A DNA stretch of 64,000 bases from Sphingomonadales bacterium (GCA_025351405.1 JANXVZ010000031.1:27786-91785); one strand, 5' to 3'; numbered from the stretch's first letter, positions 9,150-17,750 are shown. Notes: generated by a model not told the origin, from the sequence alone. Numbers and translations: made by a program.

Positions 9150-9914
9150 TCAATCGCCCAGCACGCTGCCCAGCAAGCCGCCGAGCACACCGACAGCGGC
9201 GCTGCCGCCGATGATGGCGCTGGTGTTGCCGCCGCGCTCGCTGTTGCCCGGCAAATAGCGGGCGATTTCCTCGGCCAGGTTCATGATCGGCATCGATTGC
9301 AGCCAGACCTTGCCGGGGCCGGTAAGGGTGGCAAGGAACAGCCCTTCGCCGCCGAACAGGATGTTGCGAAAGCCGCGCATCATGCGGATATCGACGTCGA
9401 TCGACGGCTCCTGCATGCCGAGGTGGCCGGCATGGACGTGAAGCTTTTCCCCCGGCGCCAGCGTCCGTTCGACGACTTCGCCCGACAGATCGAGGAACAC
9501 CGTGCCCGGGCCGGTGACGCGCTGCAGGATGAAGCCCTCGCCGCCGAAAAACCCTGCCCCCAGCCGCTGCTGGAAGGCGATGTCGAGCGTCACCGACATT
9601 TCTGCACACAGGAAGGTTTCCTTGCGACAGACCAGCGACTGGCCGGGCGCCAGCTGCATGGCGATGATCTGGCCCGGAAAGCGCGGCGCAAAGGCGATGT
9701 GGCTGCGCTGGTCGGCGATGAATTCGGTGACGAACAGCCCGCCGCCGCTGACCGCGCGCTTCAACCCGGCAAACAAGCCGCCGCCGGTATGGGTGTCCAT
9801 GGTGATGCCGTCGCCCATCCATGCCATTGTCGCGGTCTGGCTGAACAGGCGCTCGCCGCGTTCGAGGTCGATGGCGACCGTCTGCATGGTGGTGCCGGAA
9901 ATTTCGTAGCGCAT
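9150..9914 (-). CDS. AIM24 family protein (TIGR00266-type)
   Basis: The start at 9914 (MRYEISGTTMQTVAIDL) gives 254 residues resembling the AIM24/DUF124 family of beta-rich proteins, with the typical GDGITMDTHTGGGLFAGLKRAV and GGLFVTEF segments. The C-terminus is Gly-rich and hydrophobic (IIGGSAAVGVLGGLLGSVLG), which could insert in or touch a membrane. Function is unknown in bacteria; the yeast homologue affects mitochondrial cristae. The longer open frame to 10001 runs into the tRNA gene, so the internal ATG is preferred. Confidence 0.8.
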   Translation of the reverse strand: MRYEISGTTMQTVAIDLERGERLFSQTATMAWMGDGITMDTHTGGGLFAGLKRAVSGGGLFVTEFIADQRSHIAFAPRFPGQIIAMQLAPGQSLVCRKETFLCAEMSVTLDIAFQQRLGAGFFGGEGFILQRVTGPGTVFLDLSGEVVERTLAPGEKLHVHAGHLGMQEPSIDVDIRMMRGFRNILFGGEGLFLATLTGPGKVWLQSMPIMNLAEEIARYLPGNSERGGNTSAIIGGSAAVGVLGGLLGSVLGD

Positions 9915-10000
9915 GGTCCGCTCTCCGCTTAAGTGCGGTGGCGATATAACACGGTTACGGCCGTCCCGAAGGGAATATTCAGCGCTGCGCACCATCCGCA

Positions 10001-10077
10001 TGGTAGCGGGAGAGGGATTTGAACCCCCGACCCCAGGATTATGATTCCCGTGCTCTAACCAACTGAGCTACCCCGCC
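10001..10077 (-). tRNA. tRNA-Met (CAU), elongator type
   Basis: The reverse complement folds as a 77-nt tRNA with encoded CCA. The acceptor GGCGGGG pairs with TCCCGCT (two G-U pairs) and the D-arm is GCTCAGTTGGTTAGAGC. The anticodon stem is CGGGA/TCCTG with loop ATCATAA, giving anticodon CAU, and the T-loop is TTCAAAT. The G1-U72 pair, D-arm and GGGGTC variable loop resemble elongator tRNA-Met rather than initiator tRNA or lysidine-modified tRNA-Ile2, but CAU alone does not decide this. Confidence 0.93.
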
Positions 10078-10195
10078 CCGTAATCGGGCGTACCGTGCGG
10101 AGCGCGGCGTATAGTGCGACCGTGGGGCGTTGGTCAACCGCTTGTCGTTCGGCTATGGCCGGGGTCAACGTCGCGACCTCAGGAATTTGCGTTTC

Positions 10196-11137
10196 ATGCC
10201 TTCCGCTCCCGCCGCCTGGTCACTGGTTATCCACGGCGGTGCCGGGGTAATGACCCGCGAAAGCCTGGGAGGCGCCGACCCCGGCTTTAGCACCGCGCTC
10301 AACGCCGCGCTTTCGGTCGGTGGCGATGTGCTGGCCAAAGGCGGCAGCGCCGTCGATGCCGTTGAAGCCGCGGTGCGAGTGCTGGAGGATGATCCGCTGT
10401 TCAACGCCGGCCGCGGCGCGGTGTTCACTGCCGAAGGCCGCAACGAGCTTGACGCCGCGATCATGGATGGCAGCGACCGCAGCGCCGGCTCCGTCACCGG
10501 GGTGACGCGCACGCGGAACCCGGTCAGCCTCGCCCGCGCCGTCATGGAAAAATCACCGCACGTATTGCTGGCGCGCGAGGGTGCCGATGTGTTCTCGCTC
10601 GAACACGGTCTCGACCAGGCGAGCCCGGCGTATTTTCGCATCGAGGAACGCTGGCAGCAGCTGGAGGCGATGAAACGGGCCGGCGGCGGCACGGCGGTGT
10701 TCGATGCCAACCTCAAATACGGCACCGTGGGTGCGGTGGCACGCGACAGGAACGGGCACCTTGCCGCCGCCACCTCCACCGGCGGGCTGACCGGCAAGCG
10801 CTGGGGCCGTGTTGGCGATTCGCCGATAATCGGCGCCGGAACCTATGCCGATGACCGTTCGGCGGCGATATCGGCAACCGGATCGGGTGAATATTTCATC
10901 CGCGAGGCGGTGGCCCATGAAATCTGCGCCCGGGTGCGGCTGGCGGGCGTATCGGTGCAGGACGCCGCCGATGCGGTGGTGCGCGGCGAGCTGATGGCGA
11001 TGGGCGGCGACGGCGGCGTCATCTTCATCGGCGCCGATGGCAGCATGGGCTGGTCCTTCAACACCGCCGGACTGTTCAGGGGGTGCGTCAGCGCCGACCG
11101 GAAACCGATAGTAGCGATTTATGGCGATGAGCCATAA
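10196..11137 (+). CDS. iaaA: Isoaspartyl peptidase / plant-type L-asparaginase
   Basis: This is an N-terminal-nucleophile hydrolase that cleaves isoaspartyl dipeptides and asparagine. From the ATG at 10196, preceded by AGGAA, the 313-residue proenzyme begins WSLVIHGGAG, the family signature. The autoproteolysis site and nucleophile are at Thr177 in KYGTVGAVA, which would split alpha and beta subunits. The GGLTGKRWGRVGDSPIIGAGTYAD block completes the active site. The open frame to 10130 is not needed. It is followed 32 bases later by the nitronate monooxygenase gene. Confidence 0.92.
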   Translation: MPSAPAAWSLVIHGGAGVMTRESLGGADPGFSTALNAALSVGGDVLAKGGSAVDAVEAAVRVLEDDPLFNAGRGAVFTAEGRNELDAAIMDGSDRSAGSVTGVTRTRNPVSLARAVMEKSPHVLLAREGADVFSLEHGLDQASPAYFRIEERWQQLEAMKRAGGGTAVFDANLKYGTVGAVARDRNGHLAAATSTGGLTGKRWGRVGDSPIIGAGTYADDRSAAISATGSGEYFIREAVAHEICARVRLAGVSVQDAADAVVRGELMAMGGDGGVIFIGADGSMGWSFNTAGLFRGCVSADRKPIVAIYGDEP

Positions 11138-11169
11138 GGTCCGCCCGTAACGAACGGAGAAGTTGCACG

Positions 11170-12135
11170 ATGTCGATTCCTGCCAGCCTTGCCTCACGCC
11201 TTTCGATCCCGGTCATCGGTTCGCCGTTGTTCATCATTTCCGGGCCCGACCTCGTCATGGCGCAATGCCGCGCCGGCATCATCGGCAGCTTCCCCAGCCT
11301 CAACGCCCGACCACTGGCACAGTTCGAGGAGTGGCTGCAGCGCCTCAACACCGAGCTGACGCCGAGCGATGCGCCCTATGCCGTCAACCTGATCGTCCAC
11401 CGCTCCAACGACCGGCTGATGGCCGATCTGGAGCTGTGCGTGAAGTACAAGGTGCCGATGATCATCACGTCGCTGGGCGCACGCGAGGACGTCAACGCCG
11501 CCATCCACAGCTATGGCGGCACCGTCATGCACGACATCATCAACGACAAGTTTGCCCATAAGGCGATCGAAAAGGGCGCGGACGGGCTGATCGCGGTGGC
11601 GGCCGGGGCCGGTGGCCATGCCGGGACGATTTCGCCATTCGCGCTTGTCCAGGAAATCCGCAAATGGTTCCACGGGCCGCTGGCGCTGTCCGGCAGCATT
11701 GCCACCGGCGATGCCGTACTGGCGGCACAGGCAATGGGCGCCGATTTCGGCTATATCGGCTCGGCCTTCATCGCCACCGAGGAAGCACGCGCCGTCCCGG
11801 CCTACAAACAGATGATCGTCGATTCGTCGGCATCCGACATCCTGTATTCCAACCTGTTTACCGGCGTGCACGGCAACTACCTGCGCCCCTCCGTCGTCGC
11901 CGCCGGCATGGACCCCGACAATTTGCCCGACGGTGACGTTTCGACGATGAATTTCGGCAGCGGCAGTGCATCGGAAGCCAAGGCCTGGAAGGATATCTGG
12001 GGCTGCGGCCAGGGCATCGGCGCCATCGATGCAGTGCTGCCGGCGGGCGAACTGGTGGCGAAGCTGGTGCGTGAATATGCGGCGGCCAAGGCGCGCCTGC
12101 TCGGCGCGCCGGCTATCGCGATGGCGGCAGAATGA
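11170..12135 (+). CDS. Nitronate monooxygenase (2-nitropropane dioxygenase family)
   Basis: The 321-residue TIM-barrel protein belongs to the FMN-dependent NMO/NPD family that oxidises nitronates, such as propionate 3-nitronate. Visible motifs are the N-terminal PVIGSPLFIISGPDLVMAQC, the GADGLIAVAAGAGGHAGTIS phosphate-binding region with the active-site His, and GADFGYIGSAFIATEEA. A GGAGAA ribosome-binding site precedes the ATG. Its TGA overlaps the start of a 37-residue lipoprotein gene. Confidence 0.88.
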   Translation: MSIPASLASRLSIPVIGSPLFIISGPDLVMAQCRAGIIGSFPSLNARPLAQFEEWLQRLNTELTPSDAPYAVNLIVHRSNDRLMADLELCVKYKVPMIITSLGAREDVNAAIHSYGGTVMHDIINDKFAHKAIEKGADGLIAVAAGAGGHAGTISPFALVQEIRKWFHGPLALSGSIATGDAVLAAQAMGADFGYIGSAFIATEEARAVPAYKQMIVDSSASDILYSNLFTGVHGNYLRPSVVAAGMDPDNLPDGDVSTMNFGSGSASEAKAWKDIWGCGQGIGAIDAVLPAGELVAKLVREYAAAKARLLGAPAIAMAAE

Positions 12136-12245
12136 TCGGCGAGCTGGGATGGCGGGGCCGGCTGTTCTGGCTGGCCGGCGCGCTGCTGGTCGGCTGTGCC
12201 AGCCAATGGTGCGTCAACTACGGCGTATGCGCGCCGCCGTTGTAG
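12132..12245 (+). CDS. Tiny lipoprotein coupled to nitronate monooxygenase
   Basis: The ATG at 12132 overlaps the upstream TGA (ATGA) and opens a 37-codon frame. The product has a charged N-terminus (MIGELGWRGR), a hydrophobic core and a lipobox L-V-G-C with Cys at residue 22. This leaves a 16-residue mature lipopeptide containing two further Cys (Q-W-C-V-N-Y-G-V-C-A). It resembles entericidin-like or other short lipoproteins in layout only. The coupling and the well-formed lipobox are the reasons to call it. Confidence 0.5.
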   Translation: MIGELGWRGRLFWLAGALLVGCASQWCVNYGVCAPPL

Positions 12246-12329
12246 GGTAAAGCGATGGCGAATTGGCGGAACATCGCGCGCGGGTGCCCGTTGTGGAGGC
12301 GTATTCCATCAACCGTGAAAGTATGAGCC

Positions 12330-12731
12330 ATGGAACTGACCATTGCCCTTGAAACCGTCTGCCGCATCATCCAGCGGGCGCGCGAGTTCGAAACCCTGAT
12401 CCCCGACAGCGATCCCGACGAGGGTTCCAACGCCACCGACGACGGCGCGGTCGACGCGATCGAAGATGACGGCGACAACCCCAGCGAAGTCGAACTGCGC
12501 GCCATTGTCGATGACCTGGCAGAAGACGAACAGGCCGAAGTCGTGGCGCTGGCCATGGTCGGGCGCGGCACCTTCGATGCGACCGAATGGGCGGAAGCAC
12601 TGGATGCGGCCACCGATGAAGCCGACGACGTCATCGAATGGATGCTCGAACAACCGACGTTGAGCACCGATCTCGAGGCCGGGCTGGCGGCGTTCGACCT
12701 CAGCTGCGACGGGATCGGCACGCTGGTGTGA
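12330..12731 (+). CDS. DUF3775 domain-containing protein
   Basis: The 133-residue acidic protein matches the DUF3775 family, found widely in alphaproteobacteria: it has VCRIIQRAREFE near the start, D-P-D-E-G-S-N-A-T-D-D near residue 30, then DLAEDEQAEVVALAMVGRG. Function is unknown. It is very rich in Asp/Glu and has no membrane segment. It is convergent with secF, and a strong hairpin lies between them. Confidence 0.85.
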   Translation: MELTIALETVCRIIQRAREFETLIPDSDPDEGSNATDDGAVDAIEDDGDNPSEVELRAIVDDLAEDEQAEVVALAMVGRGTFDATEWAEALDAATDEADDVIEWMLEQPTLSTDLEAGLAAFDLSCDGIGTLV

Positions 12732-12735
12732 TGCC

Positions 12736-12762
12736 GCAGCGGGGGCATTTACGCCCCGCTGC
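12736..12762. terminator. Hairpin between convergent DUF3775 and secF genes
   Basis: GCAGCGGGG (12736-12744) and CCCCGCTGC (12754-12762) form a perfect 9-bp stem with a 9-base loop, five bases after the DUF3775 stop. There is no T-tract on either side, so it may be a Rho-assisted or 3'-end-protecting hairpin serving both convergent transcripts. Confidence 0.5.
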
Positions 12763-12782
12763 TGCAAGCGAGTGAGCGGCGC

Positions 12783-13724
12783 CTACCGCCGGGCCACGCG
12801 CTCGGCACCCGATTCGGGCGCCGCTGCACGGCTTTTCACCCCCAGCGAAATCAGCAGCGACGACGACACGAAAATCGACGAATAGGTGCCGACGACGATG
12901 CCGAGCAGCATGGCGGCGGTGAAGCCGAAGATGACCTTTGGCCCCAGCAGCAGCATCGCAGTCAGCGCCAGGATCATCGCCACCGAGGTCATCACCGTGC
13001 GCGGCAAGGTTTCGTTGACCGAAAGATCGATGATCGGGCCGATGTCCATGGTGCGGTATTTGCGCAGGTTTTCGCGAATACGATCGTCGATGACGACCTT
13101 GTCGTTGAGCGAATAGCCGATAATCGTCAGAATCGCCGCGATGACGTTGAGGTCGAATTCGAGGAATGTCAGCGAAAAGAAGCCGATGGTGACGACGACA
13201 TCATGGATGAGCGCCACCACCGTTGAAATGCCGAAATACCATTCGAAACGGAACCAGGTGAACAGCGCCACCGCCGCCATCGACAGCAGGATGGCGAGCG
13301 CGCCCTTCTGGATCAGTTCGCCCGACACCTTGGGGGACACCGATTCGACGCGGCGGAAGCTGACGCCGGGGTAGCCCGAGCGCAGATCACCCTCGACGCG
13401 CAACACCACGCGCTGCACGGCAACCTGGTCACCCTCCGGCGCGGGCAAGCGGATCAGCACGGTCTGGGCGTTGCCGAACTGCTGCAGCGCGGCGCTGCCG
13501 ACGCCAAGGCCATCGACCCGCTTGCGCAGGGCATCGAGCGGCGGCGGCGCCTTGAATTCGACTTCCATCGTCAGGCCGCCGACGAAATCGACGCCGAGGT
13601 TGAGGCCACGGGTCGCCACCAGCGCGATCGAGCCAAGGGTCAGCAGCAGCGTTAACGCAAACGCGATATAGCGCAGCCTGACAAAGCTGATGTTGGTGTT
13701 GTCGGGGACGAGTTTCAACGGCAT
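12783..13724 (-). CDS. secF: Protein translocase subunit SecF
   Basis: SecF, with SecD, uses the proton gradient to complete Sec-dependent export. The 313-residue protein has a first helix at about 18-36 and the family motif GLNLGVDFVGGLTMEV. A periplasmic domain follows, then five C-terminal helices including GYSLNDKVVIDDRIRENLRK and LPRTVMTSVAMILALTAMLLLG. It is the last gene of the minus-strand yajC-secD-secF operon, 37 bases after secD. Confidence 0.96.
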   Translation of the reverse strand: MPLKLVPDNTNISFVRLRYIAFALTLLLTLGSIALVATRGLNLGVDFVGGLTMEVEFKAPPPLDALRKRVDGLGVGSAALQQFGNAQTVLIRLPAPEGDQVAVQRVVLRVEGDLRSGYPGVSFRRVESVSPKVSGELIQKGALAILLSMAAVALFTWFRFEWYFGISTVVALIHDVVVTIGFFSLTFLEFDLNVIAAILTIIGYSLNDKVVIDDRIRENLRKYRTMDIGPIIDLSVNETLPRTVMTSVAMILALTAMLLLGPKVIFGFTAAMLLGIVVGTYSSIFVSSSLLISLGVKSRAAAPESGAERVARR

Positions 13725-13761
13725 GACCGGTCCTTAAAACGCCAACGCGGCGGGCCGCACA

Positions 13762-15354
13762 TCAGATGTTCAGCGCGGCTGGCCGCGCGCGTGCCAGCCA
13801 GTGCGACACCATCAAACGCACGACGGTGACGGCGGTGAACACCGATGTCGCGATGCCGATCGACAACACCACGGCAAAGCCCTTGATGGGGCCGGAGCCG
13901 AACATGAACATGATGATGGCGACGATGATGTTGAGGCTGTTGGCATCCCAGATCGTCCGTGTCGCATCGCGAAAGCCGACTTCGACCGAGGCGATGACGC
14001 CCCGGCCCTTGCGCTGTTCCTCGCGGATGCGTTCGTTGATGAGGACGTTGGCATCCACGGCGGCGCCGATGGTCAGCACCAGCCCGGCGATGCCCGGCAA
14101 GGTGAGCGTGAAACCGCCCATCGACATGACGCCCAGGATCATGACGACGTTGATGAACAGCGCCAGCACCGAATAGACGCCGAAACGGCCATAGACGGCG
14201 ATCATTAGGATGGCGACGGCGAGCACTGCGGCAACCGCCGCGATCGAGCCGGCGCGGATCGAATCCGCCCCCAGGTCGGGACCGACGGTGCGTTCCTCGA
14301 CCACCTTCAACGACACCGGCAGTTTGCCCGAACGCAGCAGGATGGCGAGCTCGTTGGCGGTCTGCGTCGTGTAGCTGCCCGAAATGATTCCCGAACCGCC
14401 CAGGATAGGTTCGTTGATATTGGGTGCCGAGATTACCTTGCCGTCGAGGATGATGGCAAAGGGCTTGCCGACATTTTCCTGCGTTGCCTGTGCAAAGCGG
14501 CGGCCCCCCGTTGAATCGAAGCGGAAGCTGACCGCAGGCGAGCCGTTCTGGTCGCTCGATACCTGCGAATCGACCAGCTGGTCGCCGCTGACGATGGCGC
14601 GGCGTTTGACCACGACAGGACCGCCGGCGAGGCTTGGCAAGATCTGGCTGCCGGGAGGGGCGCGACCCTGTGCGACTTCGGCCTGGTCGGCGCCGATGTC
14701 GACAAGCTTGAATTCGAGCTTGGCGGTCTTGCCGAGCAGTGCCTTCAGTGCCGAAGGGTCCTGCAGGCCGGGGACCTGGACGACGATACGGTTGCTGCCC
14801 TGGCGCACGATCGTCGGCTCGCGGGTGCCGAGCTCGTCGATGCGCTTGCGGATGACCTCGACCGCCTGCGCCATGGCATTGTCGATCGACTTGTCGATGC
14901 CGGCGTCGGTTTCCGTAAGGGTGACGCGCGGGCCGGCGGCGCTGACTTCGACGTCGCGCGCGCCCGACAGGCTGGAAAGCGGCTGCGTCGCCTTCATCAG
15001 CACAGCCACCGCGCGGTCGGCGGCAGTCGGATCGGTGAGGACAAAGCTCAGCTTGCCATCGGCCGTCGAAAGATCGGTGAAGGCGATGGCCCCGCCGTCG
15101 GCGCCGCGCAATTCGTTGCGCACCGTCTCCTCGAGCGATTCCAGCTTGGTCTTGCGGACATCATCGGTGCTGGCTTCGAGCATCAGGTGCGAGCCGCCGC
15201 GCAGGTCGAGCCCCAGGCTCAACTGCTTCGAGGGCAGGAAGCCGGGGATCAACCTCGCCTGCTGTTCCGAAACGAAATTGGGCAGCGCAAACAGCACGCC
15301 GAGCACGATGACGGCGACGATCGTCCAGATCTTCCATTTCGGAAAGTCGAGCAA
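13762..15354 (-). CDS. secD: Protein translocase subunit SecD
   Basis: SecD is the large RND-like partner of SecF. The 530-residue protein has an N-terminal helix, the D-LRGGSHLMLEA motif near residue 51, a large periplasmic P1 domain, and a C-terminal six-helix RND domain. The latter includes GAAVDANVLINERIREEQRKG, which holds the conserved Asp of proton conduction. It follows yajC after four bases and precedes secF. Confidence 0.96.
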   Translation of the reverse strand: MLDFPKWKIWTIVAVIVLGVLFALPNFVSEQQARLIPGFLPSKQLSLGLDLRGGSHLMLEASTDDVRKTKLESLEETVRNELRGADGGAIAFTDLSTADGKLSFVLTDPTAADRAVAVLMKATQPLSSLSGARDVEVSAAGPRVTLTETDAGIDKSIDNAMAQAVEVIRKRIDELGTREPTIVRQGSNRIVVQVPGLQDPSALKALLGKTAKLEFKLVDIGADQAEVAQGRAPPGSQILPSLAGGPVVVKRRAIVSGDQLVDSQVSSDQNGSPAVSFRFDSTGGRRFAQATQENVGKPFAIILDGKVISAPNINEPILGGSGIISGSYTTQTANELAILLRSGKLPVSLKVVEERTVGPDLGADSIRAGSIAAVAAVLAVAILMIAVYGRFGVYSVLALFINVVMILGVMSMGGFTLTLPGIAGLVLTIGAAVDANVLINERIREEQRKGRGVIASVEVGFRDATRTIWDANSLNIIVAIIMFMFGSGPIKGFAVVLSIGIATSVFTAVTVVRLMVSHWLARARPAALNI

Positions 15355-15358
15355 AGCC

Positions 15359-15721
15359 TCAGGCCCCGGTTTTGGAGTTGCTGTCGTTGGCGGCAGCCGG
15401 GACGGTCTTCAACCGCACATCGGACAGCGTACCCTTGAGCACGCGCAGCTTGACGGTGGGGGCAACCTCGACTTCGACTTCGGTGTCCGTCACCTTGGTC
15501 GCCTTGCCGATGATGCCGCCGCCGGTGACGACTTCATCGCCCTTCTTGACGGCGTCGATCATCGCGCGGTGCGCCTTCATGCGCTGCTGCTGCGGACGGA
15601 TCATCAGGAAATAGAAAATCGCGAAGATGGCGATATAGGGTGCAAACTGGAGAAGGCCGACAACGGCGCCTCCCGGAGCAGCCGCGCCGGCGGCCTGTGC
15701 AAAGGCCGGAGATTCAAACAT
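15359..15721 (-). CDS. yajC: Sec translocon accessory subunit YajC
   Basis: YajC is a single-helix membrane protein that joins the SecDF complex. The start at 15721 (MFESPAFAQAAG, typical of alphaproteobacterial YajC) gives 120 residues. The helix lies at about 23-42 and ends in FLMIRPQQQRMK, the family hallmark. A soluble domain with VKKGDEVVTGGGIIGKATKV follows. An in-frame ATG five codons upstream (15736) is an alternative. Confidence 0.94.
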   Translation of the reverse strand: MFESPAFAQAAGAAAPGGAVVGLLQFAPYIAIFAIFYFLMIRPQQQRMKAHRAMIDAVKKGDEVVTGGGIIGKATKVTDTEVEVEVAPTVKLRVLKGTLSDVRLKTVPAAANDSNSKTGA

Positions 15722-15782
15722 CGATAAAGCTTTCAAGCGTCCACGGACAAGCTCCGCGCTCTAGCGGGTTGCGCGCGGCGGC

Positions 15783-15828
15783 GCAACGCCAAGGCGATAC
15801 CAAGCCAATGCCAAAGCAACGCCAAGGC
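15783..15828. repeat. Short GCCAA-rich direct repeats before yajC
   Basis: The 13-mer GCAACGCCAAGGC occurs at 15783-15795 and again at 15816-15828, with degenerate copies (AAGCCAATGCCAAA) in between. The stretch lies in the divergent gap between yajC and the DUF815 gene. The rest of 15737-15907 shows no gene that I can support. Confidence 0.6.
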
Positions 15829-15907
15829 AATGCCGGGCCTGCAACACGGCTGCATCATGGCTTTGGGGGGGTGGCGGCAACGCGGCCCGCAACCTACAAC
15901 GCCCGGC

Positions 15908-16738
15908 ATGACCGACCTCAGCGACCCCGCCGTCCGCATCGCCGCCGCGCTGGAGCGCCTGTCGCCACCGCCGGCCATCGCCGACCCTGCCCGCGGCCAT
16001 TGGTTCGTGTGGACCGCCGCCGGCCTTGAAGCCGTTGCGGCGCCGCGCACCAACCCGATCGACCTTTATGTCGGCGTCGATGCCCAGAAGGCGACGCTCG
16101 CCGAAAATGCCCGGCGCCATGCCGAGGGGCTCCCCGCGCACGATGTGCTGCTGTGGGGCGCACGCGGCATGGGCAAATCATCGCTGGTGCGCGCCGTCCA
16201 TGCCGCGCTGGCGGCGGCGGCCAAGGACGTCGCGCTGGTCCAGGTGGCGCAGCCCGATCTTGCCAGCCTTGCCCAGCTGTTCAAACGGCTGGCCGATGTC
16301 CAGCGCCGCTTCACCATATTCCTCGATGACCTGTCGCTCGATGGCGACAACGGCGAGGTCCATGCCCTGCGATCGCTGCTCGATGGCGGCGTTATGGCGC
16401 GGCCCGACCATGTGCGGCTGGCGGTGACGTCGAACCGGCGCAACCTGGTGCCGCGCAGCCTGTCCGAAAACGACGCCGACGCCATCAACCCGCGCGATGC
16501 CGCCGACGACAAGCTCGCCCTCGCCGATCGCTTCGGATTGCGATTGGGTTTCCATAACTGCGACCAGCCGACCTACCTGGCCATTTGTGCCGGTTATGCG
16601 GCAGCGCACGGGCTGGCCTTCGACCCGGCGGCGGCGCTGGCATGGGCCGCGGGTCGCGGCGCGCGGTCGGGCCGGGTGGCGTGGCAATATACGGTGGAAG
16701 CGGCCGGCGCGGCGGGTGTCGGCCTGGTGCGCGCCTAG
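15908..16738 (+). CDS. DUF815-family ATP-binding protein
   Basis: The ATG at 15908 gives a 276-residue AAA-like ATPase of the DUF815 family. A Walker A (WGARGMGKSSLVRA) lies near residues 87-100, followed by a Walker B-like FTIFLDDLSL and a sensor-like LAVTSNRRNLVPR. The C-terminal lid contains DRFGLRLGFHNCDQPTYL. The cellular role is not established; the family occurs as a single gene in many proteobacteria. It is divergent from yajC-secDF. Confidence 0.88.
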   Translation: MTDLSDPAVRIAAALERLSPPPAIADPARGHWFVWTAAGLEAVAAPRTNPIDLYVGVDAQKATLAENARRHAEGLPAHDVLLWGARGMGKSSLVRAVHAALAAAAKDVALVQVAQPDLASLAQLFKRLADVQRRFTIFLDDLSLDGDNGEVHALRSLLDGGVMARPDHVRLAVTSNRRNLVPRSLSENDADAINPRDAADDKLALADRFGLRLGFHNCDQPTYLAICAGYAAAHGLAFDPAAALAWAAGRGARSGRVAWQYTVEAAGAAGVGLVRA

Positions 16739-16845
16739 CGGTTATCAGCGTGGATCGATCGCGCGCCAGTCTATCGACACACGCCTCGCAGCCGTGCATT
16801 CTTCGCACATAAATTTCCTGTGTGCGGCGTTGGGGAGTGCCCGAT

Positions 16846-17610
16846 ATGTTGAAATCGCTGTTGTTCGCGCTGGCGGCACTTGCCGGCCTGCTTGGCGCTG
16901 CGGCGCCGGCCAGTGCCCAGTTCGCCGGGCAGGCCGAGGGCACCGTCCAGTGCGAGTCGTGGCAATATCAACCACGTCAATGCCCGGTGCCCGGAATCGT
17001 GGCGGCAAGGCTGTTGCGCGTCATCGCCGGTGACTGCGGCCGCGATGGCTGGGGCTATGACCGGCGCGGGGTGTTTGTCACCAACGGCTGCCGCGCGGTG
17101 TTCGAATATCGCACGTCTGGTGGGGGTTACCCTGGCGGCGGCGGTTACCCTGGCGGCGGCGGTTACCCCGGTGGCGGTGGTTACCCTGGTGGCGGCGGTT
17201 ACGGCGGTGGCCAGACCGTGCGCTGCGAAAGCTGGCAATACCAGCCGGCACGCTGCCCGATGGACACCAATGGCGGCGTGCAGGTCCAGCGCGTCATTGC
17301 CGGCGATTGCCAGCAGGGCCGGACCTGGGGTTGGGATCGCGGCGGTGTGTGGGTCAACGGCGGCTGCCGCGCCGACTTCAGCAGCCGGCGCGGCGGGGGT
17401 TACCCCGGTGGCGGCTGGCCTGGCGGCGGCCAGCTCATCGAATGCAGCAGCTGGAACTACAAGCCGGCGCGGTGCCCGGCCGATATCAATCGCCGGGTCG
17501 AAATCGCCAGCGTCATTGCCGGCGACTGTCAGCAAGGCCGCACCTGGGGTTGGGACCGCGGCGGCATCTGGGTCAACGGCGGCTGCCGCGCGCGCTTCCG
17601 GGTGTTCTAG
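16846..17610 (+). CDS. Secreted protein with three DUF3011 domains
   Basis: The ATG at 16846, preceded by GGGGAG, gives 254 residues with a signal peptide at 1-25 ending ASA. Three copies of a Cys-containing DUF3011 module follow at about 35-88, 125-176 and 195-252. Each has the pattern C-[EQS]-S-W-x-Y-x-P-x-[RQ]-C-P, then VIAGDC, then W-G-[WY]-D-R-x-G-[VI]-[WF]-V, then N-G-C-R-A. Each carries four Cys, suited to disulphides in the periplasm. The modules are joined by Gly/Tyr/Pro linkers, the first built from an 18-bp repeat. Function is unknown. A GTG at 16822 is an alternative start but lacks a binding site. Confidence 0.82.
   Translation: MLKSLLFALAALAGLLGAAAPASAQFAGQAEGTVQCESWQYQPRQCPVPGIVAARLLRVIAGDCGRDGWGYDRRGVFVTNGCRAVFEYRTSGGGYPGGGGYPGGGGYPGGGGYPGGGGYGGGQTVRCESWQYQPARCPMDTNGGVQVQRVIAGDCQQGRTWGWDRGGVWVNGGCRADFSSRRGGGYPGGGWPGGGQLIECSSWNYKPARCPADINRRVEIASVIAGDCQQGRTWGWDRGGIWVNGGCRARFRVF
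17125..17196 (+). repeat. 18-bp minisatellite encoding G-Y-P-G-G-G linker
   Basis: Four in-frame tandem copies of an 18-bp unit (GGTTACCCTGGCGGCGGC and third-position variants) encode G-Y-P-G-G-G. A degenerate fifth copy lacking Pro ends near 17211. Copies one and two are identical at the DNA level, so recent slippage is plausible. A related G-G-G-Y-P-G-G-G linker recurs between the second and third domains. Confidence 0.9.
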
Positions 17611-17653
17611 GCCCGGTTGCGACCAATAGAACCCGGTGGCGGCCCGGTCGTGT

Positions 17654-17681
17654 CGCCACTGCGTCTCCGGGCGCAGTGGCG
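17654..17681. other. Perfect 10-bp hairpin upstream of sppA
   Basis: CGCCACTGCG (17654-17663) and CGCAGTGGCG (17672-17681) form a perfect 10-bp stem with an 8-base loop, 44 bases after the DUF3011 gene and 70 bases before sppA. No T-tract follows, so it could be a terminator of the Rho-assisted type or a leader structure of sppA. Confidence 0.6.
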
Positions 17682-17750
17682 GAATGGCAGGGTTGCCGCC
17701 GGCCCCTTTGCATCGCTATGTAGGCCACCACTCGCGTTGAAGGCTTGCCG

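Noticed and set aside
10001..10077. Integration site at the tRNA-Met gene
   Set aside because: No integrase and no duplicated tRNA 3' end were seen in the surrounding sequence.
15783..15828. Iteron-like replication origin
   Set aside because: There are only two exact copies, no DnaA boxes, and neither repA nor a partition gene is nearby.
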